A stretch of 64,000 nt of DNA from Pochonia chlamydosporia 170 (taxonomy: Eukaryota > Ascomycota > Sordariomycetes > Hypocreales > Clavicipitaceae): contig NC_035796.1 of the NCBI RefSeq assembly GCF_001653235.2, positions 1,612,001-1,676,000 on the forward strand, in the 5' to 3' direction. A program made the translations under genes and the position numbers. Of the stretch, positions 31,009 through 42,541 are shown one piece after another. Below the pieces are notes generated by a model. The model did not search any database, was not told the DNA's origin, and saw only the letters and a list, made by a program, of their open reading frames with translations. Position 1 is the stretch's first letter. Each line of letters starts with the position of its first letter.

Positions 31009-32626
31009 CTACCCAGCCCTCCGGCCACTCGTCTCCCATCTCGAAACCTCCTTCCTACTCCCCTCTGACCCCTCCCCATCCGTAAAATACTCAACCTGAA
31101 ATTCCCTAGACTGTATAATCTTCGAGGTCGGGTCCGGATCCGCACTCCGAATGGCACGTCGATGCCTCGACAGACTTATAGGCGGCGAATCATGCAGTCT
31201 ATCCCTCGTGGAGCCCAACATCCGCGGGAACAAACGCTCCAGTACAAGCCGCATGCTCGGCATACACGCACAGCATACACTGACGTTCAACTCAACACAC
31301 GACCAGTAACTGGTTGGATACATGTCCCACGTCGGGTTTGCGGAGCTTCCGAACCGAACGAGGAACTGGAGTCGGAGGATGCTGACGGCGGTGACACTAC
31401 CCACGGATTAGACGTTGATACGTGTGATGCCTATGATCGACTTACAATATTCCCACGCTAAACATGAGGGCAACGCCAATCTTCTTCTTCCAGTGTAATT
31501 GTAGGCTTCTCAGCTGGGATAGCGGAAGGCCCAGCATCCATGCGTCGAGGAAGATGCTCGACGCAGCGTTTGCCCAAACGAGAGCGTTGACGCTGAGACA
31601 GCGTCCTTCTTGTTCCCCAGTCCAGCCTAGCCAGTAGTGGGTCACGGGCTGGCATTGGAAGATGGTGATGAAGTCGTATATGAGGATGAAGGAGCATGTG
31701 ACGCCGATGGTGCCCCAGATGAGTCGGCGGATTGTGGTTCCGGGGAAGAGGCGCAGGTAAAAGGCGAGGATGGACAACTTGACTGTGAATACTTGTGTAA
31801 AGTAGAGCACTTCGTTTATATACATGTACTGTCAGGGTTAGCATTTGCAGATCAAAGGGGTACTTGGTAGGAAGCTCACGTAAAGAAAGTTGGTGACCTG
31901 GTCAAAGGATACGGTCCATACGTCTCGCCCAAGGCCATTTCCCCCAACTATGCTCGTCAGTAGAAATTCTTTCGGGGTGTTGAGGAATCACGTACGCCCA
32001 ACGATAAGAATAACAGTACTTGGTATCCCGCAAAGCTTTAGCCATGTTCGTTAGCAACTTGGTATCAAAGGAGCTCGCAAGTATAGTAGACTTACATAGG
32101 ATAGTATGATGAGATGGTCGTCAGAATTAAGCCCAGCACGAAACCAAATGCGTTGGTAAATACGAAGACCAACTATGACACTGGTAACGCTAAGAAATGC
32201 AATTGCCATGCGAACCAGTGGCGGTCTTTCGTCACGGATGGGAAGATGGCAAGTAGTAGATGTAGTATTAAGAGTCACTAATGGTGATGTTAGCAGACGG
32301 CCGAATCTTGCTGCTGTTGAAGCAAACGCACCCAGAGTATCCTTTGGCATACAACTCTCCTTTGCACAGGAAACGAGTTCTCCGTACAACACAGCATCAG
32401 TGCAGAGACACTCTACCCTGCCGGCAGAGCAGTCGGAAGTCTTCAATGCATCCGTAAAGCAAGTTTCCTGTCTAGTTGTTAGCAAGGCCCGTCACACGTC
32501 GTGGGATGCACATACCGCACATGCAGGAAGCGTTAAACCCGTAGAAGTATCAGCCAGAACTGGCACAACTACCACCGAAGCCAGGACAGCCCATATCGCG
32601 AACAACATATTGCCCAAGGATGGCAT
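31009..32626 (-). CDS. CFEM-domain PTH11-type seven-transmembrane receptor (rhodopsin-like fungal family)
   Basis: There are seven exons: 32626-32516, 32467-32332, 32277-32096, 32035-31996, 31947-31880, 31828-31446 and 31396-31009. They encode 435 aa, an exact multiple of three, with all introns 48-60 nt and GT-AG. A signal peptide (MLFAIWAVLASVVVVPVLA) leads into a CFEM module with eight cysteines at 36, 40, 50, 57, 59, 71, 76 and 92. The linker LNTTSTTCHLPIRDERPPL follows. Then come seven hydrophobic helices with family motifs NGLGRDVWTVSFDQV, NEVLYFTQVFTVKLSILAFY, LFPGTTIRRLIWGT, CQPVTHYW and SANPTWD, and a Ser/Arg-rich cytosolic tail. Magnaporthe Pth11 of this class senses surface cues before infection. 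The ligand here is unknown. The ATG at 32608 is an alternative start. Confidence 0.9.
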
Positions 32627-35187
32627 TCCGTCGCAGAAGAATGACAACGGACCAGCACACAATTGCTTGTCTCCCTTTGCAGGAAACACCACCAGCAAGA
32701 GTGGACCTATATATGTAATATACCACCCCTGACCTTGTCTCACAACCCGTTAGGCTTCCTCAAGTTGCGGAAGAGATGGCTGAATGGACTGGCTGCCCAG
32801 AGTATCGACCCACGGTGAGACAAGGACAATCGAACGACTGACCTGGGATACTCTGTTACCGAAACGGTTGCTATGCACCTCACATTCTCACCAATCGATA
32901 CCAGTCGATGTCTCCGGAAAGTTGGATGTCCAGAATAGACATGCCAGGAAGTTAGTCGGCGATAAAGAGAGGTGCCCCCCTTAACTACGAAAGCCTTACT
33001 GTCGCAGATCAACCATGGCTGGCAGAAAAGAAGACGAGCAGCCTGGCTGAGTCTACTAGCGGCATGCCAAGGTCTGCCACAGGTCCCCCATGCTTCCAAT
33101 AGAATGCCCAAAAGCTTCGTCGGTTATTCTAGTGGCTTGTCTGGCATGTTGCAACCCCACGTTTTTTGTGATGTGGGAAGAAACTCACACTACCCACCCG
33201 GATGTGATGGAGACGTGCATAATTTATTACATGGCTGGGATCAGGGTTATCCGGGGATGGGACGGATGTTGTAGCGTCCGTTCAGACAGACGATTGTGTT
33301 TTGTGAACGGAGGAACTACAGGGCAACATGATGGAGTTGAAAATGACGAAGCTGGGGGAAGCAAGAAGGTGGATCGTTGAAGAATCTGTGGGGAAAGCTT
33401 ACCAGGTTCCATATCTATCCGTGTGGGTTATGTTTCTAAGTATGTCAATTCTAAGTTGAGTTGAGTTGGGTTGAGTCTGTTAGTATTACCCAATTAGTTA
33501 TTAGGAATTCACAGTAGGCTATTCGTAACCTCAACCTCTTTATTCCTCATCCATTGAATACATGATTCTAAATTGCCAAATACAAATACAAATACCAACA
33601 GTCCAGCATCACAACTCACACCCTCCCACCAACACGCCACAACTCAAAAAGTTGCCACTTGGAGATAGCGCCAGTTAGTTGCGGCCGCAGCTCAGGTCCA
33701 AGCGCCAAAAACACACATCAGAAACTCAACAATGTAGCAGAGAACCCTGGTGTGTCAAATGTCATCAGGGCTGTCAAATAACTAGCCGCATTTTTAAAAC
33801 AGTAGCCGGGGCCCCTGGCCTAAGCCCAGGCGACATCACCTCGCAGTGTCACCACATTTAGCCTGAAGGTGCCATGTCCCAAGTCAACAGCCACATGGCG
33901 TGGTGATATGTGACTATCGAAATTGGCTGCTGTGTCCCTGGCAGGAATAGGGCTATCGTCATCTGAAGTTTGGAGCAAGAACGTACTGGGTTGCAGACAT
34001 TGTGACAGCCAGCCTCTGCTTCTAGAACCGATGCCTGGCCACTGGTGATAGCCTGGCTGCATGGGCGACTGGTTCCAAAGCAGGATTTCGGGCACTGGTC
34101 TCGTGGCTTGAAACATTTATGGATCGGTATCGACTATTTTGGTGTAGTGGTGCATGTAGTGTGTGGTAATGTCCCAATTGGGGCATTGCAGAGAGTATGC
34201 CAAGCTTGTTTGGTATCACATTACATGTTATTAGATGTGGCTAGTTCTTGTTGATTATACCTGGCATCTGGAATTGTATTTGCAATAGTTTGTGCCTTCG
34301 ACGGACTTTGGCTTCCGTCTTCATACCCGCGGCCTGACGTCTCGGTTCTTGAATGAAGATCCGTCCAACATTGGTAACAAACTGCTTAGAGAAGACTTAA
34401 TTTAACCAATATTTGGCTTGTTTGTGGTTCAATTTGAGGCTTCGACGGCTCAATCAACTATCTTATTTACCGTGCGCTTGGTTGCCTGATTCCTGGATGA
34501 GATGGAAGCCTCCCCGGGCTTGAAGCAAGCAACTCAGTTACTTCAGATCAAAACTCCACGTCCCCGTGTGTGCCGGTCCCAAATTACGAGCATGGCTGAC
34601 AAGACTGTCTCAAAGCCAAAGAGGACACCGTAGGCGAATAGAAGCCGCGGTTCCGTTAGCAGGGGAAACAAGTCCTAAATGTAAGAGATGGTGATTCTCC
34701 ATGCCCTCTTGAGGGGTGTCTTTGCACAGACCGGGAACTACTACTGTCAGAGATCAAATACAGAAGCCCAATCAGTGCGGTTTGGCATACGGGTGACCAA
34801 AATGGCTGTCAGACATGCTCTGTTTGCAGCAGACTGAACCTGCAACAGCAATACATACGACTTGCTCGGCTTGACTGCCATTCTCTGCATGTTGGCCAAG
34901 AAAACTAGCAAATAGTACGGACATCGCTCTGCGCTTCTGATTGCATATACGGCATAAGTACACAGGCACAGGTGAGTCAACAAATACAAGGTGTTCAAGG
35001 TGAAATGAATACAGCTATTGACCTCCATCGGGAACGAAGAGACTGTTCCTTTCTCATCACCAGACCGAGTTGCTGACAAGATCCAAGTAGCAATTGCAGC
35101 CCATCTCACTCGACAACACATTTTCGTATCCAGCCCGAGATATCGTCCTGCCGCCATAGACATCTTGTGTCATTTCACATCCTGAGC
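32627..35187. other. Intergenic region without supported genes
   Basis: About 2.6 kb. It includes the receptor promoter side and only short, unconvincing open frames. A GTTGAGTTGAGTTGGGTTGAG run lies at about 33454-33476. Confidence 0.45.
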
Positions 35188-35421
35188 CTAAGGGCACGCG
35201 CATCGCTATCAAAGTCTATTAGCACACTTCAGTCTCTAGTCACGAATGTTACTTACGCCCCCATTTCTAGGTTTGCAACCATATTGATCACCGCCACAGT
35301 TGCAGCAAATATAACCAGTGCCACAGTCCAAAGGACAGGCTCGAACCTCTACGCCATCCTTCTCAACGAGAACTCCGGCCGTAGCGAGAGCCGACAAGGC
35401 AAGAAGAGCGAGGAGTCTCAT
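35188..35421 (-). CDS. Small secreted eight-cysteine peptide (two exons)
   Basis: Exons are 35421-35257 and 35205-35188, with intron 35206-35256 (51 nt, GTAAGT donor, GATAG acceptor), giving 60 aa. A signal peptide (MRLLALLALSALATAG) is followed by a short linker and a cysteine knot-like domain. Cysteines at 29, 33, 39, 40, 42, 49, 57 and 59 form C-x3-C-x5-CC-x-C-x6-C-x7-C-x-C. The last exon encodes only RCACP and the stop. Without splicing, the frame would end in GVSNIRD and lose two cysteines, so splicing restores an even number. A TATAAATA box on the minus strand at 35513-35520 lies about 92 bp upstream. No family is recognised. The CC doublet and terminal C-x-C recall the gene at 28929-29402. 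Confidence 0.7.
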
Positions 35422-38400
35422 TGTCGCTGATACGAAGATATAAACTGAAGTGATTCGAGGGATGAACTGTATCTGGAGCTTGATAAAACACTTGACGCGG
35501 CGACATCACCCATATTTATACCCAATTCTATTCACTTTCTGTGGCTATCAAATGTCAGCTTTTGTCGCGGTCAGGAAAGAACAGATTACCCGATACTTTT
35601 ACCCCGTATTTCGGGTACATAGCGCTATCTCGCTTTATTCGGATTAATTAGACATGTTACTCTATTTGGGTATGTTTTACGTCCGTTCTTTTTATTCTGG
35701 GTTCAATCTACAGATGGAGTGGGTATCACCGGCATATGAAGCAGAAGCAGCTTCCACAATGGGATTGAGCCACTGTCGTATTTCGGACTTGCTTATGTCT
35801 CTCTTCTCCAACTCCCCGCGTGCTCACTTAATTAGGCCGTCTTGTGTGAGGTGTCTTAAACGGCGGTGGAGCTGTTGGCTTGGCCAAGTCAGAGGTAAGG
35901 AGATGGTCTTTGACTCCTTTGTGAGAAAGCCTTGAGCTATCCTGACTTGGTCCGGCTTATTGGTACTTTTGATGTTAATTGAGAGGCCATTTATTTACGA
36001 ACAGGTACTCTTGGCGGTGTAAGGCCGCTTTCTTTGTTATTAAACCGTCGACTTCCGTCTCGTCTAAAACGAATCCTCGCGACTTGACGCCATGGTCTCG
36101 TCGCCGGTTGGAAATGCGTTTGTAGTAGTATATGCTATGATTGTGCTCATTGTAAGGTGCTTCGATAGTATATACATACAACTAACATGAGAAGGGTCAT
36201 TCAAGTGGAAAAGCCATATCGCTGTGACTAACATCGTGGCCACTGAATGTCTTTCGTATCCCTATGGGCAGAAACTAAGAGTTGATTTTGGTCTCATCAG
36301 CAGTTATTGCTGCATAAATACTTTTTGTGCTAGTGTCTAGTTTGAGTACGTCGACTGTGGCTCTCCTTGCTGTTCAAGATGACACCGCAACAGCATTTTG
36401 GTCATGGACACGCCTAAGCTAATCAACTACCTTCTTCACAAGCATGTGCCCATACTTTTATAGGTATTACACTACTCAGGCAGTCCATGAACTTACGAAC
36501 AGCATACTCACAGGGTATAGGCTGCAAGCTGCGACGGTCCGCAGCAGTCATGCCTGGCCGATATCGTTGCACGAGGATCCGGCACCATCCCCGTGTTTCG
36601 TACTCCGTATGCCTCGGCTGTTCATTGGAGTCATGGGTGGCCGATTTCCGTTGCGGTACGTCATTTGACAGCCGATTAGTTCCAAACGGACTCGCTCTCT
36701 AATCGAGAATTGCCCGTGAGTTTTCGTAAAAGCTTCTTGACTATGGGGTTATGTTCGTTTAAGCGCGACTGACGCAGCCTGCCATCGTTTTTTGATGTGG
36801 TTAAGCTCAGTTCCATGAATGCTAAAGTCACAGTCTCACTTTGTGTCTGCCTCACTTACCATCATGTTGCAGGGCAATTTACGCTGCAGCTACAACATGA
36901 AACTGCTCAATAGGTTCTACACCCGACGGTTGTAAGAATAGGGACCTGTGAAAACGTGCATGTATCAGAATTTCCTACCAATTGCCTCGCTTCGCTTCAG
37001 AGACACTTGCGCTGCTTGCTGCTAGACCCCGGATTGTGTCTCAAACATACCGTTCAAAATGTTGTCACGCACGTTCAACTAAAGCTAGAACCAGTTTGAT
37101 ATGGCCAGCAAGCGTTGGATATATCCCCACAAGTGAGGTCATTGGGCCGTCCTTGTCCAGTGATAGTTGGTTGCCACCGTGTCTTAGTTGATTCAAACTA
37201 TAATTCGGTGTTCCATCTCAAAGTTGGTCAAGTTGCTGACAGCCTTGGCAGCGTCTTACTTTGAAGGCGTCGATTCTGGCAACACAAAGCGGACTCACTT
37301 CCCCATCAGGGTGTGCGCTGACCACGACAAAGCCATTGCTGTAAACGCACATGGAAGGTTCTCCGATACTTTGCATTGGCCCAGAATCTAGACTCAACTT
37401 TTAGATTTTTGGCACCAACCAACGGTTTGGGGTTGGTGAACATCGCCGATACGTTTGGGGACATAGTGTGGCTCGACCTCTACTACCGTATGCTCATGGT
37501 CTCAAGCAAACAGCCTCATTCTGGCAAGCTGTATAGTTGAGGTCTTGGCAAGTCGTCACTATGTTGCATTCATTGCAATCCAGATGGAAGGCGGACATGT
37601 CCCGTGGCGTTTTGGCCAAAGCACTCCGCAAGCACAGAAGCGTGGGCGGCAATTTGACCATACAAACCTTCCATATGTTTGATATGTCATCCACCATTGA
37701 TCATCCGACCACACAAAAGCATATTTACCATCAAGACTATGTCTTATAGGCATTGATCTGCCGGATAATGGCACTATGAAGGTTGCCAGTTGACACCAGT
37801 AGTGTAAACGCAAGCGCCAAGGAGTTCGCAAAGGCAAATAGTGAACTTTGGCTTTCCGACCTATAACTTATATCTCGTCAGGTGCTTTGTCTTGAATGCA
37901 ACCTTTCCGTCTGAGGCTGGTTGCTGCGGGCTAATAACCGGTTCCTGCAAACTGGTCGGCGGGATCAATATACAACATCAGCGACATACTTTCTCTTCGT
38001 GTGACCCTCCTTACATACCCGCCGACGCTAAAATCGGGTGGTTGTGCGGAACTCAAACGACTCAAGCAGGCAGACTCACGGATTTTGGTTGTGAAAGTCG
38101 TGTATATGCCGCATTATGTCGAAGTGGTGTGTTGCGGCTTCAGCTCGGGGGCCACGAGGACGGGCCGCATAGAGCGGGATACTCCGTCAGTGTGAGTGGA
38201 GAGAAAGCAGTTGAATTGGGGATGAATGTCTTTATGCAAAGTATTATTTGCATTACTGTTGCCTACGTCGGAAGGAATAAAACAAATGCTTGAACGGCGA
38301 AGGTTTCTATGTTGCTGGTTGTGATAAACCGGGCCTCATTGACAGATATTGCCAACGAGACAATATTCAATGCCAAGCCTCATTCCATCAAATTTGTAAA

Positions 38401-40156
38401 GTCAAGTGAGCAAATAGCAGGGCAGGCCAATGACTTACTTGGCCGCACAGATGCGATCCGATCAGAGTCAAGCCTGCTGAACCACCTCGATGGCGATGGG
38501 CTTGACTAGTGGTGACGCTGCTTTAGACAAAGGTGCCGAGAACCATTGTAGTGGGATACCAAGGTCAAAATGTCTGACTCGGCATATCTCATGCCGCGAA
38601 TATCGTGAAATGAAATTGAAAGAGGTAAACACATGCTTATTTCGTCGCGGAAAAGGGTAAGCTTGCAGGATGGGAGCAGGCGGAGCCATTGCGAACATTG
38701 ATGAAGGAATGCAATTATCATTGCGGTCGTGTGGTGTTTTTGGTCCTCCAGCAAGTCAAACAAGGCAGGTGTAACAGGAAGAAACATGCTTTCCCTGCAG
38801 CAACGTATCGAATCGGCCTGCGTGGCTCCTGCCTTCCGAAAGCACCGTAGGACAGTAAAGCGGCACCCCAAATACTTTGGCAAAGTTCTACTCAAACATT
38901 CTTACGGTCGTATTGACGCATAGACATGCATCTCGTCAAGAGCCAATCCACCAAGGCAGTTGAGCAGGCATTAAACGCAAAAGCAGTGGAGCGCTCACAA
39001 GAGACGCAAGAGGTCGTCTGTAGCTTGCCATTGGCAGAGCTGCAGGGTGACGTTGCAAGGGTCGAAAAAGACTGTGAGGATTCGAGGAACCACTCCCTGG
39101 CGCCGACCCAATCAAGCGGCACTGCTAGACGCCGGCATCCATGAGTGTGCCTGCCCAAGTCCCGTTACTGGCTAGACTGGGAAGATTGAATCCATCCCAT
39201 CCCACCTTTTGACCTTTTGTTTCTCTCATCCTTTTGGTCCATCGGCAAGCTACTGCACCTTGATGTGTCCTTGTCCTGTCCCAAGCCACCGTTTAAGCGC
39301 CGACATCTCAGAATCCCCTCTCGAGCTGGCCTGGTTTCGATATCCCCCGCTTGCGTCTCTCGTCTCTCGTCTCTCGTCTCTCGCCTGTCCCGAATAATGA
39401 AATGTGATATTCGGCGTCGGGCAACTTGCTTTTGCGCCTTTTCCGCCTCTCGCGCGTGGTGGACGATCCCATGGTCCAGCCTACCATTGGACAACCGGCT
39501 GGATAAATCGTGCACTCACAATCATAGCGTCTTGCGATTGCTGCATGTCTCCAAAGTAGTTATGCATCCTGGCTCGTGAACCAGGTTGCCACGCCATGCC
39601 ATGCCGTGTTTGTGAAGCCGAAATGTGAAGCTGGCCACTCTCATCGGCCACCGCCAGTATGTATGTGTATGGCCAACACGCGGTGGCCAATTCATATAAT
39701 ATCCAACCAACACCCCCTCCCGTCTTCCCTTTTTCTTCTTTTCCCTCTTCAGCAAGTTCCTTCAACTCAAATCCTAGTTTCTGTTTGTGTGTTGTGTTTC
39801 CCCTTCCCCTTTGCCTTTGTTCGCTATTGCATCGTAGAGCCGGTCTCTACTTACTATTCTAATATACCTTTCGTCTCGATTAGCTGGATACTCGCTTTCC
39901 CGCCAACAATCTACACACACTTCAAAGTTGCTGGTCAGCTTGAGAGGCGAAAAAAACTCCTTTAACCACTATTATTGCATTATTGTTTCTTGTCATCATT
40001 TGATTTGCCTAGTCACCCTTAATACACTACCCTTTAATAGCAGAATTCTGTGGATTTTACTTGCTCGCCGACACTCAAACTCAAATCGAAAATTCAATTG
40101 TTCAAGATCTTTTGTCATTCGACTGCATCGCCAACTACAAGGATAGATAATCGAAA
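35422..40156. other. Gene-poor region and esdC-like leader
   Basis: About 4.7 kb. Most of it (35600-39100) has no gene I can support. From about 39150 on it looks like the promoter and long leader of the plus-strand EsdC-like gene: pyrimidine-rich, with four perfect copies of the 7-mer CGTCTCT at 39354-39381, a CCATGCCATGCC word near 39592, and TTCATATAATATCC at about 39690. A TACTCCGTA motif lies at 36601-36609. Confidence 0.45.
39354..39381. repeat. 7-bp tandem repeat (CGTCTCT)4
   Basis: Four exact head-to-tail copies of CGTCTCT lie about 780 bp upstream of the EsdC-like ATG. Confidence 0.9.
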
Positions 40157-41089
40157 ATGTCGGCTATTCAACTTTCTTTCTCTCTTCGCGTCTCTTCTGG
40201 CGTCAAGACTGTGCACCTTCTCGGCTCTTGGGACAATTACGTTGGTCAGCTCCCACTCTCCAAGGACAAGTCTTCTTCCAAGTCTGGTTCCTGGAAGGGA
40301 ACGTTCCGCTTCCAGAACTCTACTCTCGAGGCTGGCCAACGATACTGGTATTACTACATCATCGATGGTTATCATGTCGCCCACAACCCCAGTGTCACCT
40401 CCACCACTGAGCCCACCACCGGCCGCGAGCTGAATATCCTCGACGTGCCGTCTGAGAAATCTGACAAGTCTTCTTCCCGCCACCACAAGTCTTCCTCGTC
40501 TTCCAAGGATCACAAGTCATCGTCAAAGTCGAGCAGCAAAAGCTCATCGCGCCATCACTCCTCTTCCAAGGACAAGGATGGTCACAGGTCTTCGCGAAGC
40601 CGAACGTCACTCACAGTGGACATCCCCAAGGGACGTCCCCTCTCAGTGTCCCAGATCCAGGCTCCCAAGCCCATGTCTCCGCACGCGACCAAGCATATTC
40701 TCGACTCAGACTACTACGACAATGAGCAAATCGAGGAGCTCACTGCACGCTTCGGCAGCGCTGGCATCGACGACGAAGATGTCATCACCAACTTTGGCAC
40801 CTCTCCCGTTTCATCCAGTGGCTCCTCCCTGTCCTACCGCTCCGACAGCTCATCTCCGAACTCGTCCATGTCCGGTTACAGCACACCCAATTCAGACTGC
40901 AGCTCATGCACTTGCGAGCGCTACGGAATCACCCGCAAAGGCGAGCGCGTCAAGCTCGACTGCGGCGGCTCCAGGTGCGGATATGGAGACGACAGCTCTG
41001 ACTGCTCAAGCTACATCAGCGAGGGCGAAGAGGACGAGGTTCAATACTCCCACAGCCACTCTCGCCGCCACGGCATCGTCGTCACTTGA
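40157..41089 (+). CDS. esdC: EsdC-like protein with N-terminal glycogen-binding domain (CBM48/AMPK-type)
   Basis: A single exon of 310 aa. Residues 1-95 form an AMPK-beta-type glycogen-binding domain, with VHLLGSWDNYVGQLPLSKD, SWKGTFRF and RYWYYYIIDGYHVAHNPS carrying the aromatic sugar-binding residues. Residues 100-150 are a Ser/Lys/His-rich spacer (SSSKDHKSSSKSSSK). The C-terminal part has an acidic region, many Ser and a cysteine cluster CSSCTCERYGITRKGERVKL followed by CGGSRCGY. This architecture matches Aspergillus nidulans EsdC, an early sexual development protein with a glycogen-binding domain. Its biochemical role is unknown, and the frequent database label 'GTP-binding' is not supported by any G-motif here. 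The long pyrimidine-rich leader suggests regulated expression (inference). Confidence 0.85.
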   Translation: MSAIQLSFSLRVSSGVKTVHLLGSWDNYVGQLPLSKDKSSSKSGSWKGTFRFQNSTLEAGQRYWYYYIIDGYHVAHNPSVTSTTEPTTGRELNILDVPSEKSDKSSSRHHKSSSSSKDHKSSSKSSSKSSSRHHSSSKDKDGHRSSRSRTSLTVDIPKGRPLSVSQIQAPKPMSPHATKHILDSDYYDNEQIEELTARFGSAGIDDEDVITNFGTSPVSSSGSSLSYRSDSSSPNSSMSGYSTPNSDCSSCTCERYGITRKGERVKLDCGGSRCGYGDDSSDCSSYISEGEEDEVQYSHSHSRRHGIVVT

Positions 41090-42068
41090 AGACCCTGATC
41101 ATGTGGTGAAGAGTGAAAATTGGAGGGGTTGGTCATCAGAGGAAGGCCGAATGAGAGAAATCCGGCTATACATTCCTTTGAGCGGACAGACGCTTGCAAA
41201 CTGGCGTCTATTCGTCTCATTTCCCAAGTTCTTGTTGTTGTGGTAAAAATTAATAAACCAGCGCAACTTTTCGCTTGCCGTTTTTACTGTACGCCCCCTC
41301 ACCGCAGCGAGTACGCCGCGCCAAGCAGGTTCTTGGAGTACGCTGGCTGTCTCGATGGCGGGTGAAGACGAATGGGTCGATGCTGCGGCCCCCTGCAGGC
41401 ACATGGCCAACTCGTGTCTGCAGGTAGTTCTCGTTTGTTAGTTCTTGGACAGAAAGGGGGCTTCGAAGTAGGTCTTCAGCCTCCTTGCTTCATTGCTAAA
41501 TGTCAAGTATGGACAGCCTCGTGGTACAGATCGAGGACCGGCTCCGATGGGATGGAGGAAAGGGGTTGGGATGGGATGCCTTTGTGGATGTGGTCAAGGA
41601 CCCGGCGCTGGGAGGGTCTCAAGCTAGCCAAAGGTGTAGATAGACTGAGGCAGATTCACTGCCTTTGAATAGAAGACGGTTGAATCTATTCATAATTAAT
41701 TAATTGGCGCATCGATGAGTGACGTCGGGATGTATGTATGTATATGGATGATGCGTTTAATTACCCGTCGCCTTTTTGCTGGTGTGCGGGTCCTCACTTG
41801 AACGATGCAAGTCTCCATCGGAAGTGTCCTGAGCTAGCAGGACGCACTATGAAGTGCTCCCATTTGTATACATGTACCTACCTAGGTATGGCGTAGTTAG
41901 GCCTGCGTTGGGAACTTTTCTACTCGATAGACGGAGCAATTGGATGCTCGGTTACAAAATGGCAGCACATGAGCCTTCTTCTCGGCAATGGTCTGAGCAC
42001 GGTAGCGCAGTGGCATCGGTACGGCGCAACATGACGGCCAATACAAGACTGAGAAAGTCGCCGCAAAT

Positions 42069-42113
<45 letters not shown>

Positions 42114-42541
42114 TTTCTAGCTCAAAAAACCACCGTAACACCGCGCCGTGACAATTGGGGCCGAGGGAAACAATTCATGAGAACACGATTTGAGCTCATA
42201 TCCCTAGACGTCGAGCGTGGCCGAGAAGGTCGTTGAGCTACAGTGGAGATCGCCCCGCTCTGCCGCTGCACAATTCAAGACAGGTGGAGAGCTTGACAGC
42301 CATAGCGCGCTCAGGGACCACCACTGAGACCAGTAGCGGGGTAGTTCAGACCGAAACTTGGGCAGCCAGCTTGACCTCTGCTCTGTTCATCAAATTGGCA
42401 AGAAACAATTTCTCGCATTGTTGCTTCTTTTTTTTCACTTTCTATTTTCTGCAATTCCACCACCAGGAGACCTCCAATTCTCCAAATCCACAAACAAACT
42501 CATCAATTTCTCCCACAATTCCATCCACGGCCACCAACATC
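41090..42541. other. Intergenic region with a poly(T)-poly(A) block
   Basis: About 1.45 kb between two plus-strand genes. It contains GTATGTATGTATAT at about 41731, ACCTACCTAGGTA at about 41876 and the T28-A15 block at 42071-42113. No gene is supported. tRNA-like A-box words occur at about 42003 and 42211 without a matching B box. Confidence 0.5.
42071..42113. repeat. Poly(T)28 followed directly by poly(A)15
   Basis: Twenty-eight T at 42071-42098 are followed directly by fifteen A at 42099-42113. This is a perfect self-complementary block without a spacer, located about 430 bp upstream of the amidohydrolase ATG. Confidence 0.95.

Noticed and set aside
42000..42270. tRNA genes suggested by A-box words TAGCGCAGTGG and TGGCCGAGAAGG
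   Set aside because: No matching B box at a suitable distance and no acceptor-stem complementarity were seen.
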